A stretch of DNA of 64,000 nucleotides from Petunia secreta. Its lineage: Eukaryota > Streptophyta > Magnoliopsida > Solanales > Solanaceae. Below are positions 1 through 12,499 of the stretch, piece after piece (position 1 is the stretch's first letter; the number at the start of each line of letters is the position of its first letter). The DNA is taken from contig JARKIP010000005.1 in the NCBI GenBank assembly GCA_029990175.1, positions 53,247,001 through 53,311,000 of the forward strand, written 5' to 3'. A model generated the notes under the pieces. It was given only the letters and a program-made list of their open reading frames with translations. It was not told where the DNA came from and ran no database searches. Made by a program: the position numbers and the translations under genes.

Positions 1-603
1 ATGCTAAGTACTTGAGTGCCAAGTTATAGGCAGACTCAATTTCAAAAGCTCTATGAGTTGAAGCAAGGGTCCAAGTCAGTTCAAGAGTATTATGATGAGT
101 TCATGAGAATTAGATTAAACCTTGATCTGCAAAAAGATGAAGAACATGCCACTATTCGATTAAAAAATGGCTTGGCTCGGGATGTGTCATCTCAATTGAG
201 GCTACACGTGTACCACAAGTTGGAAGATTTGTTCGAAGCTGCTACCGAAGCTGAGTAATGGGTGAAGGACGATAAGAAAAACCGGTATCGAGGAGTCACT
301 ACTTCAACTCCTTTGAATCGAGGTAAAGAATGGAAGAGTCCTAATCTAACAAGTGCTAACATTGTTCGAGATTCGAAGAAACCCTTCGAAAGAGGTGTGA
401 CCGTTAACCAACCAAGAGAAGTGGGAGGTAAAGTTCAACTAAAATCTCCTAGTGCTTCAAGCATTCAGTGTCATAAATGCAAAGGTTATGGTCACATGGC
501 AAAAGAGTGTCCAACTCATAAGGTTATGCTTGTGCTCGGCAATGGAGATATTTGTAAGCAGGCGAGTGACCCCGAGGAGGAATTTATCGAGGAGATTGAC
601 TGA
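1..603 (+). pseudogene. Element A: Ty3/gypsy gag, 3' part, with in-frame stops
   Basis: This is the C-terminal half of a retrotransposon capsid/nucleocapsid polyprotein, read in one frame from the window edge. The stretch around LYELKQGSKSVQEYYDEF is the usual gag capsid region. It is followed by a basic linker and a CCHC zinc knuckle (CHKCKGYGHMAKEC, about 469-510) that would bind RNA during packaging. In-frame stops at 13-15, 256-258 and 601-603 break the frame, so it is a pseudogene. The same frame runs on into the protease. A closely related gag lies on the minus strand at 42.6-43.9 kb (element C). The N-terminus lies outside the window. Confidence 0.85.
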
Positions 604-1299
604 GCTGAACATGATGATGGTCGTGAAGCTGCCGAAGCTGATCATCCGGAAATGTTTCTTGTGGTTCGAAGGAATTTGAGCTGCACTCTCGAAGAAGAGG
701 ACAACCAAAGAGAAAATCTTTTCCATGCCCGATGTCGAGTGAGGGGGAAGGTGTGTTCGATGATCATCGACTCAGGTAGTTGTGCAAATGTGGTGAGACA
801 AACCTTGGTTTCACAAATGAGACTACCTACTTTGAAACATCCCCACCCTTACAAATTACAATAGCTGAATGAGTGTGGAGAATTGAGGGTTATCAAACAA
901 GTGTGGATCAAGTTTAGAATGGGAGAATATCAAGATGAGATGATGTTCGATGTGGTGCCGATGCAAGCTTGTCATATGCTATTGGGACGACCATGGCAGT
1001 ATGATCGGTCAGTTGTTCATAATTGAAGATCCAACACTTACACTGCAAGGCTCGAAGGGAAGAGTTTCATACTCAAACCCTTGTCTCCAAAACAAGTCAC
1101 CGAGGACTATAAAAGGATGAAAGAATTGAAAGAAGCGGCCAAAGGTAAGCTTCCGATGGGAACAAAAATTGTGGCCGAAGACACAAACTCACCGCCTAAA
1201 GTAAGAAATATATGTGCAATTATGCAACCGGGTGAGTATCTACGAGGCAACGACAACGGTCAGATGATGATTTGCCTCGTGCACAAGGTATCTTTCTAA
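604..1299 (+). pseudogene. Element A: retropepsin-like protease and linker
   Basis: The gag frame continues into an aspartic protease that would cleave the polyprotein. The active-site motif is MIIDSGSCANVV (about 754-790), and the flap/C-terminal signature LLGRPW is near 978-996. The linker after it (KELKEAAKGK) precedes RT. Stops at 862-864 and 1024-1026 interrupt the frame, and a frameshift near 1262-1272 joins to the RT frame. The matching part of element C (PR and linker) is split by element B exactly after GRPW, which confirms this part of the reading. Confidence 0.8.
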
Positions 1300-2693
1300 A
1301 CTCTAATGATGATTTTTCTAACGATAACCCTTTGCCTAGTGCTGTACAAAGTGTTTTGCAGGACTTCGGAGACATATTTCCCGAAGAAATGCCAGGTGGA
1401 TTACCTCCGTTGAGAGGAATCGAGCACCAAATTGACTTCGTACCGGGGTCTCAAATCCCCAACAAACCTGCATACCGGTGTAATCTCGAAGACACCAAAG
1501 AGCTCCAAAGGTAGGTTGATGAGTTGCTGAACAAGGGCCTTGTTCGAGAGAGCTTGAGTCCTTGCGCCGTTCCTGTTATCCTTGTCCTGAAGAGAGATGG
1601 AACATGGCAAATATGTGTTGATTGCCGAGCAGTCAACAAAATAACGGTAAAGTATCGTCATCCTTTTCCTCGATTAGATGACATGCTAGACAAGTTAAGT
1701 GGTTCTTCATGCTTTACGAAGATAGACCTCAGGTCCGGTTACCACCATATCCGAATGAAACCTCGAGACGAGTGGAAAAATGTATTCAAGACCAAGTTCG
1801 ATCTCTATGAATGGTTGGTGATGCCTTTTGGCTTATCCAATGCACTGAGCACATTCATGCGATTGATGAACCATGTGCTCAAACCGTTCATAAATAAGTT
1901 TGTTGTCGTTTACTTCGATGACATACTTGTTTATAGTAAATCTGTGGATAAACATGTTGAACACCTAAGGCTAGTGCTTGATAAGCTTAGAGAAGAGAAG
2001 TTATATGCTAACTTCAAGAAATGTGCCTTTTGTGTCGAACATGTAGTCTTTCTAGGATTCGTTGTCAGTGCTAATACTGTCGAAGTTGACGATTCAAAAG
2101 TCGAAGCCATCAAAGAATGGCCAACTCCAACCTCGGTATCACAAGTTCGTAGCTTTCATGGCTTAGCTAGCTTTTACCGAAGGTTTGTTCGTGACTTTAG
2201 CACCGTGGCAGCCCCTTTAACCGAGCTGGTTAAGAAAGACCATCCATTTATGTGGGAGGAGTCCCAAGAGAGGGCTTTCCAAGAGTTGAAACAGAGGCTT
2301 TGCTCTGCCCCGTTGCTGCAACTCCCTGACTTCGGCAAAGCATTCAAAGTCGAGTGTGATGTGTCCGGAGTTGGGATCGGAGGAGTGCTTATGTCAGAAT
2401 CGAAGCCGATCGCTTATTTTAGCGAAAAGCTTAAGGGTGCAACCTTGAACTACTTTACGTATGACAAGGAGTTGTATGCCCTCGTTCGAGCACTCGCCCA
2501 TTGGCAGCATTATTTATGGCCTCGAGAGTTTGTGATTAAAAGTGATCACGAATCTTTGAAACATCTCCGAGGTCAGGAGAAATTAAACCGAAGGCATCCC
2601 AAATGGGTTGAATTCGTTGAAAGTTTTCCCTATGTAATTCATTACAAAAAGGGAATGTTGTGGCCGATGCGCTATCAAGGAAATTTGCCTTAG
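1272..2693 (+). pseudogene. Element A: Ty3/gypsy reverse transcriptase and RNase H
   Basis: Copies the element RNA into DNA and degrades the RNA strand. A lead-in (QDFGDIFPEEMPGGLPPLRG) is cut by a TAG at 1512-1514. From 1524 there is a 389-residue open frame with the classic RT blocks: LRSGYHHIRM, VMPFGLSNA, the catalytic YFDDILVYS (about 1912-1938) and FLGFVVS. The RNase H domain follows (FKVECDVSGVGIGGVL, YFSEKLKG, YDKELYALVRAL, KSDHESLKHL). A frameshift near 2650 moves the conserved NVVADALSRK into the next frame. The length is near normal for the family. The catalytic residues survive but the polyprotein frame does not. Confidence 0.92.
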
Positions 2694-4222
2694 CGACCAC
2701 TCTCGCCTCTAGGCTCATGGGATTCGAAAGCATCAAGTCGTTGTATGAAGATGATCCCAAGCTAAAATGCGTTCGTGACGCAATCTTGAGTGGCCGAAGG
2801 GTTGAGAAATATCAGTGGCACGATGGCTACCTCTTCAACAATGGGAGGGTTTGTGTACCAGTGTCATCTTGGAGAGAGCTCTTAGTTCGAGAAGCTCACT
2901 CCGGAGGCTTGATGGGATACTTCGGTGTCCACAAAACTCTTGGTATATTAATCGAGCAGTTCCATTGGCCCAAAATGCGACGAGATGTGGAAAAGATTTG
3001 CAACGCTTGTCTCGTTTGCAAGAAAGCTAAATCGAAGTCCAACCCTCATGGTTTGTATACCCCGTTGCCTGTGCCTGATCGACCTTGGATTGATATATCC
3101 ATGGACTTTGTGTTGGGGTTACCGAGGTCTGGGGGTGGACATGATAGCATCTTTGTCGTAGTCGACCGTTTTTCAAAAATAGCTCACTTTATTCCTTGAA
3201 AAAAGTGTGATGATGCACAACATGTAGCTACTTTGTTTATTTCTAATGTGTTGAAACTGCATGGTGTGCCTCGTACTATTGTGAGTGATCGAAACTCAAA
3301 ATTCTTGAGTCATTTTTGGAAATGCTTGTGGAGTGCCCTCGGTACCAAACTACTATTCTCGACGTCTCACCATCCTCAGACTGATGGACAGACCGAGGTA
3401 GTTAACCGAACCTTGGGATCTTTGCTTCGAGCAATGACCAAAGGCAAGGTCGGAAACTGGGCAGATCGTTTGCCCATGATGGAGTTTGCATACAATCGAA
3501 CGGTGCATCGAATGATAAATATGACCCCTTTCGAATGTGTGCATGGTTTTAATCCTTTGATTCCACTTGATTTAACCCCATTGCCTCGAGATTCTGTTAT
3601 TGATTTTGAAGGTACTCATCGAGCCACTACATTGATCGAGTTGCATGCAAAGGTAAAGAAGAACCTCGGGGAAGCTTATGCCAAAGTTGCATTGAAGAAA
3701 AACAAGGGGCGTAAAAAGTTGGACTTGAAGAAGGGAGATTGGGTTTGGGTTCACTTGCGAAAGGAATGCTTCCCGAACCGAAGGAAAGGAAAGTTGGCTC
3801 CTCGAAGGGATGGTCTATTCCAAGTGTTGAGCAAGATCAACAATAATGCTTATGTGATCGACCTCCCTGGTGAGTATAATGTGTCCAACACCTTTAATGT
3901 TGCTGCCTTAATTCCTTGTGTTGTAGGTCAAACTTCGGATAATGAAGCATGCTCGATTTCGAGGACGAAATCCTCTCAAGGTGGGGAGGGTGATGCAGCC
4001 CGAACACGTGCTGATCAAGTGTTCGATCCACCGAGGCTAATGACACGAAGGCAAGCCAAGCTGCTACACGATGTCCACATTCACTTGGCTTGGTCGAAGG
4101 AAAGCAACCACTCCGAAGCTGAGTACCCGAGCTCAACAACTGAAGGCGTCATCTACAAGCTTGAGCTTGAAGGAGGGAGTGACCGAACCCCACCCGAACA
4201 CTCAACATCGACGCTGAAATAA
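2660..4222 (+). pseudogene. Element A: Ty3/gypsy integrase, C-terminus running into the 3' LTR
   Basis: Would insert element DNA into chromosomes. The zinc-binding part has HSGGLMGYFGVHKT and CNACLVCKKAK. The catalytic core shows D in ISMDFVLGLP, D in VSDRNSKFLS and E in DGQTEVVNRT, so D-D-E is intact. A TGA at 3197-3199 splits two otherwise in-frame halves (2660-3199 and 3233-4222). The C-terminal barrel (KKGDWVWVHLRKE, KINNNAYVIDLP) is followed by the tail SRTKSSQGGEGD, which lies over the polypurine tract. The frame therefore continues about 230 bases into the LTR. I see no clear chromodomain. It resembles the chromovirus group, but the exact lineage is uncertain. Confidence 0.9.
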
Positions 4223-4815
4223 AAAGTAAATAACCGAAGGAAGAGTGATCGATGTCAAATATGAGCAGAGCTGAGAAACCGAACACCGAAGTGAAGGAAC
4301 TCGAGCTCAAGTGTTCGAAGTCAAGTGTTCGGTTGAAGGAGTAACCGAACACTCATTAGACAGTCCTGCGTGGCTTACTCCTATTGATCGCATGTGACCA
4401 TTTACTGTTTTATCCTTATCGTAGCCTATAAATACTCGATTACATTTCATTTATAGTTAGTTATTGTTGAATATTGAACATAGCAGTTGCTATTGAAAGT
4501 TTCTCCGATGGAACCGAACCCCGACGTGGGATTTTAAGGAACTTGTATCAATCGGTGTGAGTCGTTTGAACATTTTCTTCTTGTTCATTCAATTTTCAAG
4601 AAGCGCTGTCTTTCTTGAGGATTGTTGCATAGTATAGGTGATTCTTTGCCTCCGATTCGTCGAGCCCGAGATAAGTTCCTCGCCGTTCTTTGAATCGAAG
4701 CAAGATTTGTCTTGCTTCTATCTTTACTTTTCTGTCGTTCTTCCGCGTTTTCATCGTGCCTAGCTTTCCCTCAGATTTGCTTGCACCATTCTTTCTCCTG
4801 CTTCTTTACTATCAA
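3978..4815 (+). mobile_element. Element A: polypurine tract and 3' LTR (right end approximate)
   Basis: A purine run (AAGGTGGGGAGGG, 3978-3990) directly precedes TGATGCAGCC, which matches the PPT/LTR junction of related element C (AAGAAGGGGAGGA then TGATGCGGGG). I therefore place the LTR start at 3991. A TATA box (CCTATAAATAC, 4425-4435) lies inside, as expected for an LTR promoter. The right end is a guess because the 5' LTR is outside the window and no target duplication can be checked. Confidence 0.6.
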
Positions 4816-4979
4816 GGACAAAAATCAGAATGTTGGCTCGAAGTTCTACTGGCAGAACCTCTACATCCAATTATGGTATTACTAAATTCATTATTTTTCT
4901 AAGATTTTTTATTGAATATAGCATCGACTTATTTAAATATGCTTTAAAGGCGTATTATTTAAAGTGAATATGGTGATTA

Positions 4980-7629
4980 TTGCGTTATTTTATGCATAAA
5001 TGTCCGTCACTCTTTTATTTTAATATTTTACGAACATACTTTTTAATAAAAGTTTTGAATCTCAACGATCCTTATATATGTATTTTATGTGCAGATCCTA
5101 TCATAGAGGTCTCCTTTTTCACAGTTAAAGTACATCATGGTGGCTCATTTGTGTTTAATCCTAAAAAAAGCTATGTCGATGGAAAGGTAGAATACTTCGA
5201 CTATGTCAACGGAGCAACAATACAACTGTCAGATTTAAAAAGCATTGTCGAGATATGTGATTATGAAAAGGAGTCTGTAGTATTTTGGCACAAGTATAGC
5301 TTAACACATGATAAGTATCGGCTAGTTGGAAGTAATATAGAAGCTACTCGAGTTGCTAATTGTCTTCCTAGTAGTCGAGTAGTGGAGATTTATTTGGAGC
5401 ACTTAGACTTTTATGGCGACGATAATCGATGTCGAGTGGAAACTGAAAATGTTGATCAGACAATGCCATCAAATGATATTACTTCAGGCAGTGAGTTCGA
5501 AGACTTTGAAGACGAGGATTATAACATTGAGGAAGATGACTTATTATTTTCCAAGTATATTGATCCTTCGGCAGAATTTTTTGGAGAGAAAATAAGAGGG
5601 AAAAAAAAGAGAATTGATAAAACTCAAGATTATGTCAGCGAGGAAATGATAAAGAAGATACAAAATGAGGAGGGTGACTTAGATTGTGTCGATTCTAATG
5701 ACACAAGGAGCTTAGATGATGATTCAGAGAATGAAGATAGTTGTTTTTCCAAATATAATCCAAAACTTGATAGCTTCAAGCCTAAATTAGAATTGGGAAT
5801 AATATTTGGAAATAAAATCGAGTTCAAGGAAGCCGTAGTTGCACATGAAATCAAAAAAGAAAAGTCAATAAAGTGGAAATTAGATGACAAAATCAGAAGG
5901 CTATATGTAGGCAGCCTGATTGTAAGTGAAAAATATTAGGTTCAGTAATGCAAAGGGATACATGTTTTCAAATAAAAATTTATGCTCCCGATCATAACTG
6001 TGTTGGATGGAACTATAACAATGAAACTGTCTACTCTACTTGGATAGCACGAAAATATGTTGATAAGGTGAAGTCAAATAGAGATTGGAAGACCTCTAAA
6101 TTTAGAGATACATTGAGTAGGGAATTGAAATTACATGTCACGCCATATCAAGCAAGAAGGGCAAAAAGTAAGGCTATCGCAATCATATATGGTGATGTAA
6201 AAGATCAATTTGGTATGTTATGGACGTATTGCAATGAGACTGTTAGATCCAATCCAGGGACATCTGTTTTTTATGAATTTAACACCAAATAAAAATTGTA
6301 ACAAGCCGATGAGGTTTCAGAGATTTTATATTTGTTTTGCAGCTTGCAAAGAGGGTTTTAAGGCAGGGTGTAGAAAGATTGTAGGTGATGGCTGTTGGTT
6401 GAAGGGTATTATGTACGGGGCACAACTACTAACAACTGTTACTTTGGATGGAAATAATAACATCTTTCCGATTTCTTATGCAATTGTTGAGAAGGAAAAT
6501 AGAGAAACATGAGAATGGTTCTTGAGCCACTTGATGAATGATATTGAGATAGAAGAACAACACTTATGGACATTTATGTATGGCAAGCAAAAGGGGGCTT
6601 ATTGAAGCTTTTGAAAATATTATGCCTAATGTTTCTCACAGATTTTATGTGCGACATTTGCACAACAATTTTAAGAGAGCGGGATTCAATGGAAATGCTC
6701 TAAAAATTGCCCTTTGGAACGCAGCTAATGCAACAACAGTAGAATACTTTGATGCCGACATGGTTAAATTATTTGAATTGGATAGTGAAGCTTATGAATG
6801 GTTTTTTACCAAGTTGCCTAGTGAATAGTCAAGATCACATTTCTCAACTTTTTCGAAGTGTAACATTTTATTGAACAATTACTGTGAGGTGTTTAATATG
6901 ATGATTCTTGATGCGAGAGAGAAGCCGATAATAAAATTGTTGGAGTTCATTCGACATTTGCTTATGGATCAAATTGATTCAAGTAGAGAAAAAGCTAATA
7001 AATGGAGTTTGGGTGATATTTGTCCTAATGCTAGGAAGAGGTTGATAAAAATATGGAGGATGCGGCTGAATACATTCCAAAAAAAATCAAACTTATGGAA
7101 CTATGAAATAATTGGTCCATCAGATTCGGATAGCTGGGCTGTTGATTTGTATAATAGAACTTGTAGTTGTAGGAGACTGGATCTTGTGGGAATTTCTTGT
7201 AAGCATACCATATCAGCAATCTGGATGAAAAAAGATGAGGTCCTCGATTATGTTTATGAGTGCTAGAAGGTGGAGACATATAGAAAAATTTATGCAGCTT
7301 CAATATTTCCTATGAATGGGCCAGATTTATGGCCAATGACCCCGAATCATCCACCACTTCCTCCCTCTTATATCAAGAAAAAGAAAGGAAGGAAGCAGAA
7401 ACGAAGAAGAAAAGAAGATGATGAGCCTGGAGCAAGCAAGACAAGGTTAAAAAGAAAAAAAAAGTCTGTTGATTGTAGTAAATGTAAAATGCTGGGTCAT
7501 AATAAAAGAACATACCTTTTATTAGAGGCTAATGAAATTAATCCGTCGAGCGGCCAATCAAGTTCTCGTAAAGTTCAAAAGTTACCAGTAAGAATCTTTC
7601 CTCCAGTTTTATTTATTATAGCCTATTAG
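4980..7629 (+). pseudogene. MULE (Mutator-like) transposase, frameshifted and stop-ridden
   Basis: Domains in order: an N-terminal PB1-like part (VHHGGSFVFNPKKSYVDG, about 5130-5185), an acidic linker, the MULE DNA-binding part (LELGIIFGNKIEFKEAV), and the transposase core starting at VGDGCWLKGIMYGAQ (about 6380-6430, first catalytic Asp). Next come IRHLLMDQ, a SWIM zinc finger (CSC...CKH, about 7162-7206), a basic tail, and a zinc knuckle with its last Cys changed (CSKCKMLGHNKRTY). Frames change near 5940, 6260 and 6570. Stops occur at 6510 and 6826. The block that normally reads SDRQKGL is garbled (YGKQK), so the second catalytic Asp seems lost. I could not find terminal inverted repeats. 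The element is dead. Confidence 0.88.
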
Positions 7630-9006
7630 GAAAAAAAATATTCTTATTTAACATTTTACTTTCTCCTTTCATGTTCGAAGAAGTACATTCCAAGAAAGTA
7701 ATAAGAATTGAAGAAAAGAAAATACTCTTTTTGGTGTAGTGAAAGATGATATATGTAATGAAATATTGCAACATTTTTTATAATAAACTTCACTAGATAT
7801 ATGTAATGAAGTATCGGTACAATTTTATGAAGTAATGCATTGTTGTTGCTTTCTAGATCTCTGGTGCTTTCAAGCTCTCCAGTACTTTTTAATTTGCTGG
7901 TGTTTTCAATTTTTTTGGAGTAATAATTTTAGTTTCTCTGGTAATTCCCTGTAAGAGTGCTTGATCACATTTTCTTGGCTTAAAATCTATGTAATATACC
8001 TTTAATTGTCTTCCCTATACTTGAGGTTTCTAGTGCCCTTGTAATTCAGTATCTTGCTTGCGACAGTAAATGAGTCTTAACTCCCAATAGAAACTGATGA
8101 AAACTTGCTGGATACACTAATTTAGGTCCAGGTAACGGAGTCTAACTCTGGGTAAAACAGTTTTCCAGCAACTTTGGGTTGCAGAGTCGCTCATTGAGGC
8201 GAGTGTTTTTCTGTTTGTCATGGAGTTTTTGTGGAGGTGCTGCTCATTGAGGCACATGTTGAGGCGACAACCTCACTGATTTGCCAGCGCCTTTGGGTCG
8301 TGGAGTCTTTCGTTAAGGCGACCTTTTCTCTGTCATTTAGCATCAACATTACTCAAGCTTTGGATAGAAGCTATTACTGTCCATTAGAGGAGCAAAGTTT
8401 TGACTTTGTTCAAGAAACGTGCACCAACTCAAAACTTAAAGAAACATGCAGCAAACACCAACACAACCTACTTTGCTCCTCTTTTCTTTTAGCACCTGGC
8501 ATGTGTGCTGATACAAATAATCAAGAGGAGGAGCAACTTCACGTAGTTGTTGTGGCAAAGCAAAGTTTTTATTCAACAAAGTGCAGCAGCAGAGAGTTGA
8601 ATTTGTTCTGCTTGTAACACCTATCACCTGGAGTTTTCTTTTGACAGAAAGTCTTCAAGAGATCACCAAAGGATTTTTCATCTTATGCCACTCTGGTGGA
8701 CAAATTTTAACAGAACTATTTAAATCATTGTTATTGCACTAAAACTTGCACAATAGATCACAATGCAATCACAAATGCAGCGAGCCAATTTAACTCAAAA
8801 TACAGTACATAGATTAATATATTCCTACTCAAAAGTGGCTTACATTACAGGTTCAAAGCCAATAAACTTTACATATTATATGGTAGTCACATATTGTCAT
8901 GCTTTGAATCGCCAAACCTAATGTTAGCCATTATAAATACAACAAAGGCGCGTATGACGCCTACTAAAATCAAATAGTTCCGACCCTTGTAATTGTACAA
9001 TTCTCT
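7630..9006. other. Non-coding stretch with diffuse internal repetition
   Basis: There is no convincing gene. Around 8165-8330 an imperfect repeat of roughly 130 bp contains variants of CTCATTGAGGCGA and CTTTGGGT-GGAGTC. A 128-codon open frame (8231-8617) has no recognisable domain and I do not call it. The stretch may include the non-coding 3' part of the MULE. Confidence 0.4.
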
Positions 9007-9252
9007 TCACAATTCTTTTTTTTCCTCCCGCAACTTTTCAATTTTGTCTTGCAATTTCACGGCTTTACTTTGCTTATCTCCAAGTATGATAACAAACTTC
9101 CTTTCAAACTCTTTTTCACTGTTAAAACGATCTTGTAGTGGTGCTTCAAGGTCACCTAAATTATTTGATAATTTCGGATCACGTGAATGGATCTCATGTT
9201 AGTTTCTTCATCTCTCCAATTGAAAACTTGCACGATCTTGGACTCTGCACAC
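9007..9252 (-). pseudogene. GRF-type zinc-finger / coiled-coil protein fragment
   Basis: On the minus strand the text SPRSCKF is followed, after a one-base frameshift, by NWRDEETNMRSIHVI. This matches the second half of plant GRF zinc fingers, whose Cys and FF-W-DEE pattern is typical. Another frameshift leads into a charged, coiled-coil-like tail (LQDKIEKLREEKKEL) ending at a stop at 9007-9009. Short plant proteins with one GRF finger plus a C-terminal coiled coil are common, often near MULEs. A splice-like acceptor (GTGTGCAG) precedes the fragment. The first half of the finger was not found, so this is a fragment. Family assignment rests on motif similarity only. Confidence 0.45.
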
Positions 9253-11340
9253 CAAAAAAATTTAATCATCATTAGGACATGCCCAATATCATCTCCCGGG
9301 ATTGTGTTTTGACCAAGATATTTTCAATGGCAATAGAAGATTGTGCTTACATCGAACTTCAGAATTTAACATCGGATGAGACCTGAGTACTGAGTCTATA
9401 TGTCATCAGGTCAAATGATCCGTCAGGAGGTATGAAAGATATTGTGGGATCATTTTTAATCCGAGCCAGGCGAATACACCTAAAATGCTAAAAAATGATT
9501 GGCTCAAGGGATGATGTAAGCATTTCAGTTACTGAAATTGCAGCATATTGAGGAAGGGGTCAATTAGCAGACTAGCTATTACGCTTCTACTAGAAAATGC
9601 TTGCTGATGAAATTTGATATCATCCAAATCAATGTATTTGCCTTTGGTAGGTCGACCTTGAGCCTCCAATATTACTTTGTCATTAAGTCCAAGCTTGCAC
9701 TCAGGCATGCCACTGTAAGATAAAATACAATGTTCTGTCAAAGCAAAAACAGATCATTTCAAGAGTATACATATTTTTTTTGCCTTTCTGTAAGTACATT
9801 TCATGTATAATCATTGGGGGGGGGGGGGGTGAAGGGTGAGAATAAGTTTGCAGTGAGCTTCTTAAGTTATGCCTAAGATAGATATAACAACACAAACTAC
9901 ATTAGTGGCAAAAAGAACAAACTCGCAACATATGCACCTATTTTCTTACAGCTTAGCTAATGAGTTTCATGTAATTGGTTACTTATTTATTCTGTTTTCC
10001 TTTATTTCTTTTCTTAATGAGAAAAGTAAATCGTTGATCATCATAAAAGTTAAAATTAAAGATATTGAAGAGACTTTTTTTTTGGCCTTGTGGAGGATAC
10101 AACAAAACTGATGCAACTAATATCAACCGTTGATGCCTTGTGGGGAACTCATTATATCACAAGATGTCAAGATTCATCATTTGATAGTCAAATACCTCAA
10201 ATATGCTCCCATCTTTAACGCCCCATTATATTAGTTGGCCACTGCTGTTGACAAGGAGATTAACATGTTCAACCACATCCAGATACACCTGATCAAAGAC
10301 AAGAGAGTGTGACATTTAAGCTTGAAGCAAGTTAACCACAAATTTAAGGAGTAAAGAAAACAAAAAAGAAAAATGTCATACTTCATTCAGACATTTATCA
10401 AACAAGTAATATCCTTTTCACAACTCAGTTTTCATAAGCACTAAGATGGAATTAAACGACCTGCTCAAGTGCCAATCACTGTAGAGCACAAGGACGAAAA
10501 TATTGTCAATAGTCGTACCTGATTAGAGAAAAAAGAAGGTGATGGAAAAGATTGTAAGAGGGAGATGGAGGAAGGGCAGTGATTTAGTGCCCTAATTTGA
10601 GAGCTGAGCGTGAAGTAGATGGAGTACAGTCTATTTTATTTTGGGGAAGGATAAATAAATCACGTGATCTGCACGTGAAATATATAAGTCTGTTAGTTTT
10701 AACCTTTAATGTAACAACAATATGTTTTGTGCTAGCTTTTGATATACTTTAGTGATGTTTTTTTGTTCACTTTGAAACATGAATGATGAAATTTAGTTTG
10801 AGCCCAAAGTTTGATGATGTTTTCAGCCAGAAATTCATTTTTGTTTAGTTTGCTCACCAACAACGACCTTGTCTGATTTATAGATGATCAGACCAACTTC
10901 CTTGACGCAACTATTACCTCTACAAGAACTTTCTTTCTTTTCTTTCATTCATTCGTACACTCTCAAGAATACAGTAGTTGTTACAAGTAAAAGCTTAGAG
11001 AAAAAGTAGATTGTAAGTAAAAGTATAGTCTCCATCCTTCAATAATATTATTTATATAGTTGTCCAACAGATCTTCCTGTTGCTTTGATTGATATGCACC
11101 GCTGATCTCATGGTTTATGAGTGAAGTCCGTTGATTTCTTTCCTTGTACAGTCCTTGCGTAATTATTCTGATTGATGGCTGAGTGGAGAGAGAAAGAGAG
11201 AGAGAGAGAGAGACATGACCCAAGAGAATTGATCCTCAAAAGATATTGATATCTTTTGAGAATAAGGCAAGAGCTTAATATCAACGCATTCCCATTTGAC
11301 ATAGCAATAATGCCGGAATTCCAAGCTTTCTTTCCTTAGC
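9253..11340. other. Non-coding AT-rich stretch
   Basis: No gene is supported. A G-homopolymer of about 13 sits near 9817-9829. A 70-codon minus-strand frame (9529-9741) contains GRPTKGKYIDLDDI but resembles nothing I know. If the GRF fragment was once part of a spliced gene, other exons could lie here, but I could not identify them. Confidence 0.35.
11186..11213. repeat. (GA)n microsatellite
   Basis: An imperfect run of GA dinucleotides interrupted once by AAA, in a non-coding stretch. Confidence 0.9.
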
Positions 11341-11560
11341 TAGCTATCCTAGATCTAAAGTTATATTACATACCTTGATAACCTTCATTTTCCTCGTTTC
11401 AAAAATCTTCCACATCATCTACAATCTTCTCCACGTCATCTTCGATCTCCTGCCACATATTTGTCATATATTAGAACCATACTTTTTATCATTATCAAAA
11501 CTTAATCTAATAATTTCTCCCTTTTTTATGATGACAAATATCGAATAAGGGTATGAGGGA
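11341..11560 (-). mobile_element. Possible Ty1/copia PPT-LTR junction, minus strand
   Basis: On the minus strand, a text of the form TTTGTCATCATAAAAAAGGG then AGAAATTATTAGATTAAG resembles the polypurine tract and LTR start common in plant copia elements (TTGTCATCATCAAAAAGGGGGAG). No partner LTR was recognised in the window. It is opposite in orientation to the copia coding fragment that follows, so they need not belong together. Confidence 0.35.
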
Positions 11561-12480
11561 ATACTTTCCTTTTTAGGTTACAGTCGACTCCCTCTTTGTT
11601 TTTGAGGATGTGGAAAGATGCTTCTCTTTGAAACTGGGATAACTAATACCGATAACTTTTTTATCTCTTTTGTTTTTACAAGTTCTTCACGAACCAACTT
11701 TTAAATCTAAAATCCTTCAACAAATTGCCATAAAAAATATTAAAACTTCACCCAAAGCTTCATAAACACGCTAGAAACTAAAATTCCAACTCGATTTGTT
11801 CAGATAACCACAAATTTACTAGATCCACTTCTTGTTCTTCAAGTTTTTAAGAACTCAACAATGGTAGTTCTTCAACAAAATTACTCCAAACAAGTCAAAG
11901 AATCAACCACCAATCTTCAAAATCAAGCTATAACAATGATAAAGAACAATTTCCAAATACAAATGGATTCCAAACAATGACCAAGAATCAATTTTTTTTT
12001 GAATTTTTAGTTTTTTTTTTATAAGAATTTTCTAATAAACAACGAAAGCTAAAACAATGGTTATAAGAATAATCACGATTAACTATTCCAATTCTCGGGG
12101 CAGTCAACAATCAAGTAATGGAACCACCATTAATCTAGTTCACACTATGATTAAACTAAGAAAGTAATGAAGATAAATGCACAAACATAAATGCATTAAA
12201 ATATAAAGAAACTTACAAGCTTTTGTTCATTCATCAAGTCTTGTCTACCTACTAATGAGCAAATGAGGCAATTCTATACTAGGACTAATAATAAAGTAGT
12301 AATGTCCTAAATATCCCCAAATAAGCCTTACAATTACAATTAAGACAAAAGTTTCCAATTTTGAATCATGTTAACAAGTATGATCATCTTGCCATATCTT
12401 CCTTGGACAAAGTTTGACTTGAGGCTTTATTTTCGATCTTTTGAAGCATTCCATACCTTTTATATCTTCTTGAATAAGTT
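11561..12480. other. AT-rich non-coding stretch
   Basis: No coding or structural signal stands out. Confidence 0.4.
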
Positions 12481-12499
12481 CCATATTTTGAGTGCTAAG

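Noticed and set aside
8231..8617. 128-codon plus-strand frame
   Set aside because: No recognisable domain, non-ATG context, and repetitive DNA around it.
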